Below are positions 8,199-16,996 of a DNA stretch of 64,000 nucleotides, piece by piece. The stretch's first letter is position 1. Each line of letters opens with the position of its first letter. Position numbers and translations under genes: made by a program. The notes beneath the pieces were generated by a model. The model was not told where the DNA came from, did no database searches, and saw nothing but the letters and a program-made list of their open reading frames with translations. The stretch lies in the NCBI RefSeq assembly GCF_045063725.1, contig NZ_CP173695.1. The stretch is one strand, 5' to 3'. This DNA comes from Sellimonas catena (GTDB lineage: Bacteria > Bacillota > Clostridia > Lachnospirales > Lachnospiraceae).

Positions 8199-10442
8199 AT
8201 GGCGGTTTGTTTTCACAAATCATCGATGGAATTTCATCTGTATAATCAGAACATCAGCTATATTTTGAATGTACTGGAGAATGGACAGATCGGACATATT
8301 TATTTTGGAAAGAAATTACGGGACAGGGAGAGTTTTGCGCATATGTTGAATTTCCGGGCAAGACCGATGTCTGTATGCCCGTTTGAAGGAAAACTGGAAT
8401 TTTCCATGGAGCACATCAAGCAGGAATACCCGGTGTACGGATCAGGGGATATGAGATATCCGGCTCTTGAGATTCTTCAGGAAAACGGCAGCCGGATATC
8501 CGAGTTCCTTTACAAAGGACACAGCATTTATCAGGGAAAACCGGAGCTTTCCGGACTGCCGGCAACCTATGTAGAGAAAGAAGAGGAAGCGGATACACTC
8601 GAACTGTATCTGGAAGATCAGGTATCCGGTACGGAAATTACTTTATATTATACAATCTTTGCGAATGTTCCGGCAGTTGCACGTAGTGCGAAGATTACGC
8701 AGAAGGGAGATCAGGAAATTGTTCTGGACCGGGCAATGAGTATGAGTGTTGATCTTCCGGATATGGATTTTGAGATGATCGAGCTGACCGGAGCATGGGC
8801 AAGGGAACGTTCGGTCAAGGAGAGAAAGCTGGAGCATGGAGTGCAGGCAGTATACAGTCTGCGTGGATGCAGCAGCCACAATTATAATCCGTTTCTGGCT
8901 TTGAAGCGGGAGGAGACGACAGAGGGAAATGGAGAAGTCTATGGGTTCAGCCTGGTCTACAGCGGAAATTTCCTTGCGCAGGCGGATGTCGACACGTATG
9001 ACACAACAAGAGTGACGATGGGAATTCATCCGGATACTTTTTCCTGGAATCTGAGACCGGGAGAGACCTTCCAGACTCCGGAGGCTGTGATGGTATATTC
9101 GGATCACGGACTGAATGGTATGAGCCAGGCATATCATACGCTTTACCGGAGCCGCCTTGCAAGAGGATTCTGGAGAGACCGGGAAAGACCGGTTCTCATC
9201 AACAACTGGGAAGCAACCTATTTTGATTTTGACGAGGACAAGATTCTTGAAATTGTAAAAACAGCAAAAGAGCTTGGAGTGGAACTGTTTGTGCTGGATG
9301 ACGGATGGTTTGGAAAGCGTAATGACGACACCTCTTCTCTGGGCGACTGGTATCCGAATCTGGAAAAACTGCCGGACGGCATTACGGGAGTGGCCAGAAG
9401 GGTAGAGGAAATGGGACTGAAATTCGGACTCTGGTTTGAGCCGGAAATGACGAATAAAGAAAGCCGGCTTTACAGGGAGCATCCAGACTGGATTTTGTCA
9501 GTGCCGGGAAGAAAGGTGTCGGTGGGACGTAATCAGTATGTCCTTGATTTTTCCAGAGAAGAAGTTGTGAACGCGATCTTTGAACAGATGAAAAAGGTTT
9601 TGACAGAAGCTCCGATTTCCTATATTAAATGGGATATGAACCGGAGTATGTCTGAAGTGTATTCGGCGGGTGCCGGTGCAAAGGATCAGGGAAAAGTCAT
9701 GCACAAGTACATACTGGGTGTGTACCGGCTTTACGATATGCTGACGAAGGAATTTCCGGAAATCCTGTTTGAGTCCTGCGCAAGCGGCGGGGCGAGATTT
9801 GATCCGGGACTCCTTTACTATGCGCCGCAGTGTTGGACATCTGATGATACGGATGCGGTAGAGCGATGCAAAATCCAGTACGGAACCTCTTTTGTCTATC
9901 CGGTCAGCAGCATGGGAGCCCATGTGTCTGCGGTGCTGAATCATCAGCTGCTTCGAAACACGTCTCTGGAAACACGTGCGAATGTGGCGTATTTTGGAAC
10001 TTTTGGGTATGAGCTGGATCCGAACAGGCTGACAGAAGAAGAAAAAGAAGAGGTCAAAGCACAGATTGCGTTTATGAAACAATACCGCCACCTGATTCAG
10101 TACGGCACTTTTTACCGGCTGTTAAGTCCGTTTGAAGGAAATGAGACGGCGTGGATGGTCGTATCAGAAGATAAAACCCGGGCGATTGTCGGATATTACA
10201 AGGCCCTGCAGTCTGTGAACGGACCGTATAAAAAAGTCAGGCTTCAGGGGCTGGATCCGGACCGGAAGTATCATGTCACCGGGATGGAGCCAGGAAAGTA
10301 CGAGGAAGATCTCTACGGAGATGAACTTCTCTGGTACGGCCTGAATGTGTCCGATGCCTCCTCCGGGGAGAATAAAGAGAAGTACAACGGAAAGAACGGG
10401 GACTATCAGTCCCGGCTGTATCTCTTAAGCTCCATCGAATAA
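8199..10442 (+). CDS. Alpha-galactosidase, GH36
   Basis: 747 residues, normal for bacterial GH36 enzymes (raffinose/melibiose-family alpha-galactosides, cytoplasmic; no signal peptide). An N-terminal beta-sandwich (to about residue 330) precedes the TIM barrel, with LDDGWFGKRNDD, the nucleophile Asp479 in YIKWDMNR, and the acid/base Asp near 549 in CWTSDDTDAVER. The C-terminal beta domain ends the protein. The start follows AAAAAGGAGGAG. The last 37 bp overlap the end of the convergent AraC-family gene. Direct repeats upstream suggest activation by that regulator. No permease gene for alpha-galactosides is adjacent, so uptake must be encoded elsewhere. Confidence 0.95.
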   Translation: MAVCFHKSSMEFHLYNQNISYILNVLENGQIGHIYFGKKLRDRESFAHMLNFRARPMSVCPFEGKLEFSMEHIKQEYPVYGSGDMRYPALEILQENGSRISEFLYKGHSIYQGKPELSGLPATYVEKEEEADTLELYLEDQVSGTEITLYYTIFANVPAVARSAKITQKGDQEIVLDRAMSMSVDLPDMDFEMIELTGAWARERSVKERKLEHGVQAVYSLRGCSSHNYNPFLALKREETTEGNGEVYGFSLVYSGNFLAQADVDTYDTTRVTMGIHPDTFSWNLRPGETFQTPEAVMVYSDHGLNGMSQAYHTLYRSRLARGFWRDRERPVLINNWEATYFDFDEDKILEIVKTAKELGVELFVLDDGWFGKRNDDTSSLGDWYPNLEKLPDGITGVARRVEEMGLKFGLWFEPEMTNKESRLYREHPDWILSVPGRKVSVGRNQYVLDFSREEVVNAIFEQMKKVLTEAPISYIKWDMNRSMSEVYSAGAGAKDQGKVMHKYILGVYRLYDMLTKEFPEILFESCASGGARFDPGLLYYAPQCWTSDDTDAVERCKIQYGTSFVYPVSSMGAHVSAVLNHQLLRNTSLETRANVAYFGTFGYELDPNRLTEEEKEEVKAQIAFMKQYRHLIQYGTFYRLLSPFEGNETAWMVVSEDKTRAIVGYYKALQSVNGPYKKVRLQGLDPDRKYHVTGMEPGKYEEDLYGDELLWYGLNVSDASSGENKEKYNGKNGDYQSRLYLLSSIE

Positions 10443-11275
10443 GGATTCGTTTTCTTATCCTGGCGGTACCGGGAAGGGCTTGTTCCATTGACCTTCCGGA
10501 ATGCCTTGGAGAAAGAGAAGGTGCTGGAGTATCCGCAGGAATAGGCAATGTGTTCAATGGGGAGACTGGTATTTTCCAGGAGTTCACACGCCTTGGTCAT
10601 GCGGTATTTGACGAGAAACTGCTGTGGAGACAGGTGTACAGTCTTTAAGAACAGTTCCGTCAGATAACTCCGGTTGAGGGATAGAAAGTCTGCGATTTCC
10701 TGAACGGATACCGGGTTCTGGTAGTTCTTATATATATAGGAAATGGCCTGGCTGACATAGACGTCTGCAACCTTTTTACTGCTTTTGCTTTTGTAGCCGG
10801 AGCCTTCGATCAGGAGGGCCAGAAACTGCAGCAGAACCCCTTGAATATAAATTTCATTCTGGAAGCTCATCTTATGGTGGGCGATCATATCCAGGACATA
10901 GCTCTTTGCCTTCTCCGGGTCCGGGCAGGTAAAGACCGGGTGGTCCGGCGTGATTCCGATCAGCTCGAAGTAGCGGGCAATGTCGGTGCCGGCAACGGAA
11001 ACCCAGACATAACTCCACGGATCCGTCTCATCGGCCTGATAGAAGGTGAGCCTGTCAGGCCGAATCAAAAAGCCCTGCCCCGTTTCGATGGAATAACTGT
11101 TTTCTCCGGAATAAAAAGTTCCCTTTCCTTTTGTGCATATATGAAATATGTAGGAGTCCCGGACAGCAGGTCCATAGGAATAAAGGGGCGGGCAATCCTG
11201 CATTCCGCAGAAAAGCATATAAATTTCCTGAAAAAGATTACTGTTAAATTCTGAAAAAGTCTGTATCTGGTCCAT
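10406..11275 (-). CDS. AraC-family transcriptional regulator (MsmR/RafR type)
   Basis: 289 residues. The N-terminal cupin-like sensor domain has the pattern seen in MsmR/RafR regulators (DSYIFHICTKGKGTF, IRPDRLTFYQADETDPWSY). The C-terminal region of about 100 residues carries two helix-turn-helix motifs (VQEIADFLSLNRSYLTELF and IEHIAYSCGYSSTFSFSKAF) and ends FRKVNGTSPSRYR. The start is the ATG with AGAGGAGGGG about 7 nt upstream; a longer upstream frame is not supported. It is convergent with, and overlaps by 37 bp, the alpha-galactosidase gene, its probable target. It shares an intergenic region with the divergent MATE gene. Confidence 0.92.
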   Translation of the reverse strand: MDQIQTFSEFNSNLFQEIYMLFCGMQDCPPLYSYGPAVRDSYIFHICTKGKGTFYSGENSYSIETGQGFLIRPDRLTFYQADETDPWSYVWVSVAGTDIARYFELIGITPDHPVFTCPDPEKAKSYVLDMIAHHKMSFQNEIYIQGVLLQFLALLIEGSGYKSKSSKKVADVYVSQAISYIYKNYQNPVSVQEIADFLSLNRSYLTELFLKTVHLSPQQFLVKYRMTKACELLENTSLPIEHIAYSCGYSSTFSFSKAFRKVNGTSPSRYRQDKKTNPYSMELKRYSRD

Positions 11276-11346
11276 ATAATCCCCTCCTCTGAGCGGTTTT
11301 TCTTGAGTGTAGCATGAGAAAAAAGAATTGTAAATAAAAAAGGGGA

Positions 11347-11375
11347 TTGCGCGATTACATGCGGAGCGGTAGAAT
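11347..11375 (+). promoter_or_regulatory. Promoter of the MATE gene
   Basis: TTGCGC, 17 bp, TAGAAT, with the start codon 45 nt downstream. It lies in the intergenic region shared with the divergent AraC-family gene. Confidence 0.55.
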
Positions 11376-11420
11376 GAAAAAATATGAGTAAAAAAAGGAA
11401 TGCGAGAAGGGAGAACAGCT

Positions 11421-12770
11421 ATGGAAAACAATATGACAAAGGGAAGTCCCGGAAAGCTGATTGTCCGGTTTACGATGCCGGTTTTTATAGGAAATGTGTT
11501 CCAGCAGTTTTATAATATGGTGGATGCCGTGGTTGTCGGGAAATTTGTCGGGACAAAGGCACTTGCAGGAGTCGGGGCGACAGGGACGATCAATTTCCTG
11601 ATTATCGGATTTCTGATCGGGCTGACTGCCGGGTTTACCGTGTTGACGGCGCAGAAATTCGGTGCAGGCGATATGAATGCAATGAGGAAAACAGTGGCGT
11701 CTGCCGCGATTCTGTCGTTGATTGTCTCCGTGGTGATGACAGCGGCCAGCGTGATCTTTATGAAAGACCTGTTGAGACTTCTGAATACGCCGGAAGACAT
11801 TTTTGACTATGCGTACGAATATATTGTCATTATCTGTGCCGGGATTTTTGCCCAGGTACTTTATAATCTGCTTTCCAGTATTTTAAGAGCACTCGGCAAC
11901 AGCCGGACACCGCTTTATTTTCTGATTCTGGCGGCGCTTCTGAACGTCGTGCTGGATCTGGTGTTCATCATCTGTTTTGGCATGGGACCGGCAGGGGCGG
12001 CTTATGCGACTGTCATTTCTCAGGGCGTGTCGGGGGCGGCATGTCTGATTTACATCTGGAAGGCGGTGCCGCATCTGCATCTCCACAAAGAAGACTGGAA
12101 AGTGGAAGGAGATCTTTTGAGGACACAGATGCGGATCGGATTTCCGATGGCGCTTCAGTATTCGATTACTGCTATCGGGACAATGATGGTGCAGTCCGCG
12201 CTGAATCTGCTCGGCTCCATCTCCGTTGCGGCCTTTACGGCAGCCAGCAAGATCGAGCAGATTGTAACTCAGGCCTATGTGGCTCTTGGAACGGCCATGG
12301 CGACCTATTGTGCCCAGAATATGGGAGCGGGAGATATCAAAAGAATCCGGCGGGGATTCCGCTCGGCAACCATCATCGGTTCCGTCTATTCGGTTGTGGT
12401 TGCGGTGCTGATGGTCCTGGGCGGACATTATCTTACGTATCTCTTTGTAGAAGCTGCGGATGTACCGCAGGTAATCGGCGGAGTCCGGACGTATCTGATC
12501 TGTGTGTCTGTATTCTTCATCCCGCTGACTGTGGTGAACCTGTACCGCAACGGAATTCAGGGAATGGGATACGGATTCCTCCCGATGACTGCGGGAATTG
12601 CCGAATTGATCGGAAGAGGTGTGGTGGCAATGATTGCCTCACGTCACAGAAGTTACGTGGGCGCCTGCCTTGCCAGTCCGATGGCATGGATTCTTGCGGG
12701 AAGCCTGCTTCTGGTCATGTACTTTAAAATCATGAAGGGACTGGAGCAAAACCGGGAAGCGGAATCATAA
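11421..12770 (+). CDS. MATE-family multidrug/metabolite exporter
   Basis: 449 residues with about twelve hydrophobic segments in two related halves, the usual MATE size. The N-terminus has the family pattern GSPGKLIVRFTMPVFIGNVF then QQFYNMVDAVVVGKFVG, and each half contains the Gly-rich loop after helix 1 and a basic cytoplasmic loop. MATE proteins exchange Na+ or H+ for cationic drugs or metabolites at the cytoplasmic membrane. The start follows AAGGGAG; an in-frame ATG 21 nt earlier has no ribosome binding site. Substrate cannot be predicted. Confidence 0.93.
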   Translation: MENNMTKGSPGKLIVRFTMPVFIGNVFQQFYNMVDAVVVGKFVGTKALAGVGATGTINFLIIGFLIGLTAGFTVLTAQKFGAGDMNAMRKTVASAAILSLIVSVVMTAASVIFMKDLLRLLNTPEDIFDYAYEYIVIICAGIFAQVLYNLLSSILRALGNSRTPLYFLILAALLNVVLDLVFIICFGMGPAGAAYATVISQGVSGAACLIYIWKAVPHLHLHKEDWKVEGDLLRTQMRIGFPMALQYSITAIGTMMVQSALNLLGSISVAAFTAASKIEQIVTQAYVALGTAMATYCAQNMGAGDIKRIRRGFRSATIIGSVYSVVVAVLMVLGGHYLTYLFVEAADVPQVIGGVRTYLICVSVFFIPLTVVNLYRNGIQGMGYGFLPMTAGIAELIGRGVVAMIASRHRSYVGACLASPMAWILAGSLLLVMYFKIMKGLEQNREAES

Positions 12771-12822
12771 AACGGAACAGTGTGCGTATAATTAAGGGAC
12801 GATATGCGAAGGAGCACAGAAT

Positions 12823-13347
12823 ATGCAGTTTGTTTTATTTCTGTCTCAGTACATCGTCCCTTTTCTGATTTTTACGATTGTTGTCTCCGGAATTCTGGAA
12901 CGGGTACAGGTTTACGAGACATTTATCAAAGGGGCGAAGGATGGGTTTTATACGGTGTTGAAGATCATGCCGACACTCGTAGGGCTGATGGTGGCAGTGG
13001 GAGTACTCCGAGCCTCAGGTTTTCTGGAGTTTCTGTCCGGAATTCTGGGACAGTGGACGGAGAAAATCGGATTCCCGGGAGAGCTGGTACCTCTTTCTGT
13101 CGTCAAAATGTTTTCCTCGTCGGCGGCTACCGGACTTTTGACGGATATTTACAAGGAATTCGGGACAGACTCTTACATAGGGAGGATCGCCTCCATCTCC
13201 ATGGCGTGTACGGAGACGATTTTTTATACGATGTCTGTGTATTTTATGACTGCAAAGGTGAAAAAGACAAGATATACACTGGCCGGAGCGATGATTGCGA
13301 CGGCGGCCGGACTTGCGGCGAGTGTATGGCTTGCCGGAAAAATGTAA
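12823..13347 (+). CDS. spmB: Spore maturation protein B
   Basis: 174 residues, a hydrophobic nucleoside-recognition (Gate) domain protein with about five membrane segments. Recognisable stretches are IMPTLVGLMVAVGVLRASG, SVVKMFSSSAATGLLTD and ISMACTETIFYTMSVYF, typical of SpmB. SpmA and SpmB act in the forming spore in core dehydration and heat resistance in Bacillus, and homologues are widespread in spore-forming Clostridia. The gene starts 52 nt after the MATE stop behind a GGAG. The usual spmA partner is not next to it here; it must lie elsewhere or be absent. Its presence argues for an endospore-forming lineage. Confidence 0.92.
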   Translation: MQFVLFLSQYIVPFLIFTIVVSGILERVQVYETFIKGAKDGFYTVLKIMPTLVGLMVAVGVLRASGFLEFLSGILGQWTEKIGFPGELVPLSVVKMFSSSAATGLLTDIYKEFGTDSYIGRIASISMACTETIFYTMSVYFMTAKVKKTRYTLAGAMIATAAGLAASVWLAGKM

Positions 13348-13416
13348 ATAATTTATTAAAAAACAAATTTAGGGATAGATTTTTTTTGTAATATAGATTA
13401 TACTGGTCATAAATAA

Positions 13417-13437
13417 AAATAGTAATTCTTACTATTT
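13417..13437 (+). promoter_or_regulatory. Perfect 21-bp palindrome upstream of rubredoxin
   Basis: AAATAGTAA-TTC-TTACTATTT, a perfect 9-3-9 inverted repeat 26 nt before the rubredoxin start. The spacing and AT-rich half-sites are similar in style to PerR/Fur-class boxes but do not match those consensus sequences. Candidate operator, possibly oxidative-stress linked; inferred. Confidence 0.55.
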
Positions 13438-13462
13438 GCATAGGAAGAAAGGAGAATATAAA

Positions 13463-13621
13463 ATGCAGAAATATGTTTGCGAACCATGCGGATATGTATA
13501 TGACCCGGAAGTAGGTGATCCGGATAACGGAATTGCACCGGGAACAGCTTTTGAAGACCTTCCGGAAGACTGGGTATGCCCGATCTGCGGTATGGGAAAA
13601 GAAGTATTCGTAGCAGAATAA
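13463..13621 (+). CDS. Rubredoxin
   Basis: 52 residues, the normal rubredoxin size. Two CxxC knuckles ligate one iron: CEPCGYVYDPEVGDPDNGI near the N-terminus and DWVCPICGMGKEVF near the C-terminus. Rubredoxins carry single electrons in the cytoplasm of anaerobes, for example to rubrerythrin, superoxide reductase or flavodiiron proteins in oxygen defence. The ATG used is preceded by AAGAAAGGAG; an in-frame ATG 27 nt upstream lies in the palindrome region and is not credible. It is monocistronic, with a terminator following. Confidence 0.97.
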   Translation: MQKYVCEPCGYVYDPEVGDPDNGIAPGTAFEDLPEDWVCPICGMGKEVFVAE

Positions 13622-13634
13622 TAGAAATGAAACG

Positions 13635-13696
13635 AAAGAGAAGACAGACCGGTCCGGGGCAGATGCCCTGTGTGACCGCTGTCTTCTCTTTTTTCT
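13635..13696. terminator. Bidirectional rho-independent terminator
   Basis: AAAGAGAAGACAG pairs perfectly with CTGTCTTCTCTTT across a roughly 31-nt loop that can itself pair (GGTCCGGGGC with GCCC). T-tails exist on both strands. It separates rubredoxin from the convergent DUF885 gene and touches that gene's stop. Confidence 0.85.
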
Positions 13697-15491
13697 ATGC
13701 GTCCGTTTTTTCCAGTTCTTCTCTGATCAGATCAAAAGGAGCCGGCCCGATATCCAGAACAAACTTATGAAACCGTTTCTGGGAAAAATTTTCGCCCCAG
13801 CGGGTCATGGCCTCTTTTTTCAGTTCCAGAAATTCCAGATAGCCGAAATAATATTTTGCGTAGTTGGCCGGATCCCCCAGAATCAGCTGATAGATTTCCG
13901 AAATGCTGTCTTTGTCACCGATACCGTATTGGAAGAAGAAAGCAAGCGTGTCTTCTTCCGACCAGCCTTTTTCATGGATTCCGATATCGGCCAGAGCATA
14001 GAGACCGAGGATGATAGAAGCGTTTTTCTGCTGGATAACGGCCTCTTCTTTGGAGATCGGCGCCAGATAGTAGGACATCATTTCTGTGTAGGTGGCCCAT
14101 CCCTCCACATATCCGCCAAAGTTCAGGACGGTGCGGATCGGATCCGGATCCTGCGAAAGAAAATAGGTCGTCTGGTAGAGGTGGCCCGGATAGCCTTCAT
14201 GGGCCAGTGTGGTGAAAAGGTTTAAGCCTTCCATTTCATGTCGCGGGTTGATGTAAATCGTATTTTGGGTACTGTCGTCGATGGGCGGGATGAGATAAAA
14301 GGCGGGGCTTAAATATTCCTGCGTGGATGTTGGCACCTGCTTGACGGTAAAGGAAACGTCCGGGATGTCAGGAAAGGACGGCTCCATTTTCTGTTTCAGT
14401 TCCAGGAGGATGGATTCCGGGGAGGATTCCTGAAGGACAACGTCCGACACGATTCCGGAGGCGGGAAGTGCCGCTTTCATCTCTTTCATATCAGAGATGA
14501 TCTGGGAGGCGGCGAGCTGCTCAAGTTCCTCGACGGAACGGTCCGTTCCGATTTCCTGTTTCAGAAATGCTTCATAGCATTCTTTGCCGTCCGGGAGACT
14601 GCAAAGCCCCGTGTCGGAAGTGCCGGAACCTTTCAGTGAAGTCAGCCCGTCTATCAGAATCTGGTAGGCGGGAAAAATCTGAGTAGTCAGGAGATCTTTG
14701 CTTTTGGCTGTGTACAGAATTCGCTCGCTGTCCGATAGCGTACCCATCTCGTCAAGGCGTTCTTCAAAGGAGGAGAGAAGATAGTGATCTTCTCCCATGG
14801 AGACGAAGTCCTGACATTCCTGGATGACGGCGTCCGCTCTGTCGTCAGACATGAAAAGGCCAGCCTCGGATTTGGCCTGTTCGAAGTCAATCAGAGACTG
14901 AAAGTAATCCGGCATGGTAGAAAGAAGTGACAGGTATGTATCGATATCCTCTGTCGTCTCAAAAGTAAATTCAGAGAGCAGAACCGGAAGCTGGGACTGG
15001 GTTCCGGTGAGCGGACTTAACGGCTCTTCATATAGAAGATATTTGGAACAGGAAAGGGCGGTCTCAAGATAAGAATCCAGAATCCGCCAGGTGAGCTGAT
15101 TTTCTTTGGACAGCTTTTTTGGCGAAAAGCGGTCAAATGCTGCCAGAGTATTTTCCAGAGATGCTCCGGAACTCTCGGGAGAGGATACAAAGGTACCGAA
15201 GGTGACAGGCGCGTCCAGAATCCCGTAGCTTTCCGGATCCTTTAAATTAAAGTGCAGGCTGATAGAATCGCCGGACACCTCCTGGCAGAAAAGTGTTTTT
15301 GTAAATGCTTCAAACTGTTCATCCGTGCTGTTTGAGGTGATCGTTCTGGAAAAGAAAGAATCCGGGTCCGAAGAGGGCGGAAGAAAGGAATAAATCAGCA
15401 GAGAGACAGCGGCCAGGCTGACCGCCGCCAGAAGGACAAACCGGACTTTTTTTCTGCGAAAACATGAGAAAACTGGGAGTGAAAATTTCAT
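13695..15491 (-). CDS. DUF885 zinc-metallopeptidase-like protein, membrane anchored
   Basis: 598 residues. A single N-terminal membrane segment after a basic start (FRRKKVRFVLLAAVSL) puts the rest outside the cell or anchors it; there is no lipobox Cys after the segment. The C-terminal half carries AHEGYPGHLYQ, the HExxxxH-like signature of the DUF885 family, with a downstream Glu-containing EGWATYTEMMSYY that likely completes the metal site. DUF885 proteins are usually 550-600 residues and are thought to be metallopeptidases, mostly uncharacterised. The start has GGAG about 10 nt upstream. Transcribed divergently from the V-ATPase operon. Confidence 0.88.
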   Translation of the reverse strand: MKFSLPVFSCFRRKKVRFVLLAAVSLAAVSLLIYSFLPPSSDPDSFFSRTITSNSTDEQFEAFTKTLFCQEVSGDSISLHFNLKDPESYGILDAPVTFGTFVSSPESSGASLENTLAAFDRFSPKKLSKENQLTWRILDSYLETALSCSKYLLYEEPLSPLTGTQSQLPVLLSEFTFETTEDIDTYLSLLSTMPDYFQSLIDFEQAKSEAGLFMSDDRADAVIQECQDFVSMGEDHYLLSSFEERLDEMGTLSDSERILYTAKSKDLLTTQIFPAYQILIDGLTSLKGSGTSDTGLCSLPDGKECYEAFLKQEIGTDRSVEELEQLAASQIISDMKEMKAALPASGIVSDVVLQESSPESILLELKQKMEPSFPDIPDVSFTVKQVPTSTQEYLSPAFYLIPPIDDSTQNTIYINPRHEMEGLNLFTTLAHEGYPGHLYQTTYFLSQDPDPIRTVLNFGGYVEGWATYTEMMSYYLAPISKEEAVIQQKNASIILGLYALADIGIHEKGWSEEDTLAFFFQYGIGDKDSISEIYQLILGDPANYAKYYFGYLEFLELKKEAMTRWGENFSQKRFHKFVLDIGPAPFDLIREELEKTDA

Positions 15492-15568
15492 AAATTCAGG
15501 CTCCAGATAGAATTTGTCATATTATATGTGAAATAGTGCGGTCAAATGTTAAACTTTTGAAATAACCA

Positions 15569-15596
15569 TTGCATTTTATTTTAAAAGTTGTATGAT
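15569..15596 (+). promoter_or_regulatory. Promoter of the V-type ATPase operon
   Basis: TTGCAT, 16 bp, TATGAT, 38 nt before the first start codon, in the divergent spacer with the DUF885 gene. Confidence 0.65.
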
Positions 15597-15634
15597 AAGA
15601 GATAATTGCAAATTATACAAAAAGGGGGCTTTCT

Positions 15635-15946
15635 ATGGACTCTGTAATCAACAAATTGACGGAAATTGAGCAGACTGCATCGGCGATTGTAGCGCATGCA
15701 GAGGCTGAGAAAGAGAAACTCGACAGGGAATACGAAGAGAAGAGAAAGGTATTTGACCTTCGGATGGAGGAGGAGACAAAAGCCCGGATCGAAAAGATTC
15801 AGGAGGGGCTTGAGCATGATAAGGAGAACCTTCTTACCGGTCAGGAAAATACAAGTCGGGAGCTCATCGCATCCCTTCAAAAGGAGTATGAGGAGAAGCA
15901 TACATTGTATGCAGAAGATATTTTAAAGCGGATCACAGAGGTGTAG
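15635..15946 (+). CDS. ntpF: V-type ATPase peripheral-stalk subunit G/H
   Basis: 103 residues, almost entirely charged alpha helix (KEKLDREYEEKRKVFDLRM then EEETKARIEKIQ), the expected long coiled coil of the peripheral stalk subunit that pairs with subunit E and holds the catalytic head against rotation. Sequence alone gives weak identity, but size, helix and first position in the V-ATPase operon settle it. The start follows AAAAAGGGGGC. Subunit C begins 3 nt after its stop. Equivalent to NtpF of Enterococcus hirae or AhaH of archaea. Confidence 0.85.
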   Translation: MDSVINKLTEIEQTASAIVAHAEAEKEKLDREYEEKRKVFDLRMEEETKARIEKIQEGLEHDKENLLTGQENTSRELIASLQKEYEEKHTLYAEDILKRITEV

Positions 15947-15949
15947 CTT

Positions 15950-16996
15950 ATGGGAAATTTACTTGCCTACAGTGGGATTGTCACGAAGCTAAGGGCAATG
16001 GAGGCCAAACTCCTTACGAAAGAGCAGTTTGATGAGATCATGCTCATGAGCAGTGTGCCGGAAGTGGTTTCTTACCTGATTCAGAATACTGTATACAGGG
16101 AAATCCTGGAGAATCTGGAGCCGTCCCTTGTACACAGGGGGAACATCGAGAAGCTTCTGGAACTGTCCTTGTACCATGATTACACGAAGATTTACCGTTT
16201 CTGCACACTGGAGCAGAGAAAGTTTTTAAAGCTTTATCTGAAGCGGTACGAAGTGGAGCTGATCAACTATTGCCTGAGGATCGTCATCAACCACTATCAG
16301 GAGCCTTTCGATCTGAACCATAAGAAAGCATTTTTTGACCGGTATTCGCAGATTTCCATCGAAAAGCTGGTTCATGCAAGAACGACGGACGAATTGATTG
16401 AGAACCTGAAGGGAACGGAATACTATGAAACGTTAAAGAAGCTGAGGGATTCAGGGAAGGCGACACTGTTTGATTATGATCTGGCACTGAATCTGTATTA
16501 CTTTGTTTCCATGTGGAAGGATCACAAGAAGATCCTGAAGGACAAGGAACTGGAGCTTTTTGCGAGAGATTACGGGACCCAGATCAATATGCTGAATATT
16601 CAGTGGATTTACCGGGCCAAGAAATATTTCAGCCTGTCCCCGCCGGATATTTATGCGCTGCTGATTCCGATCCAGTACAAGATCAGCACCGGGCTGGTCA
16701 AGGAGATGGTGGAAGCGCCGACTTTGGAGGAATTTCAGAATGCCGTGCAGAAGACCTCGTACGCAAGACACTATGATTTTGGCCAGAATCTGACGGTGGA
16801 AAAGATGTACGCGGATTATCTGTATTATTTGTACACGACAGACCGGAGGAGAAATCCGTACTCTATTGCGTCGATCAATACCTACCTCTTTATGAAAGAG
16901 GAGGAGATCAAAAAGCTGACGACCGTGATAGAATGTGTGCGCTATGGTGTATCCTCGGATGAGATCATGGAGTATACAGGAGGGCAGAAAAAATGA
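15950..16996 (+). CDS. ntpC: V-type ATPase subunit C (d-type, central-stalk cap)
   Basis: 348 residues, the usual length. The helical repeats that begin with YSGIVTKLRAMEAKLLTKEQ and the segment LELSLYHDYTKIYRF are characteristic of AtpC/NtpC-type V-ATPase subunits, which sit on the membrane rotor and receive the central stalk. Placed second in the operon; its last four bases overlap the start of subunit I (ATGA), indicating coupled translation. Confidence 0.93.
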   Translation: MGNLLAYSGIVTKLRAMEAKLLTKEQFDEIMLMSSVPEVVSYLIQNTVYREILENLEPSLVHRGNIEKLLELSLYHDYTKIYRFCTLEQRKFLKLYLKRYEVELINYCLRIVINHYQEPFDLNHKKAFFDRYSQISIEKLVHARTTDELIENLKGTEYYETLKKLRDSGKATLFDYDLALNLYYFVSMWKDHKKILKDKELELFARDYGTQINMLNIQWIYRAKKYFSLSPPDIYALLIPIQYKISTGLVKEMVEAPTLEEFQNAVQKTSYARHYDFGQNLTVEKMYADYLYYLYTTDRRRNPYSIASINTYLFMKEEEIKKLTTVIECVRYGVSSDEIMEYTGGQKK

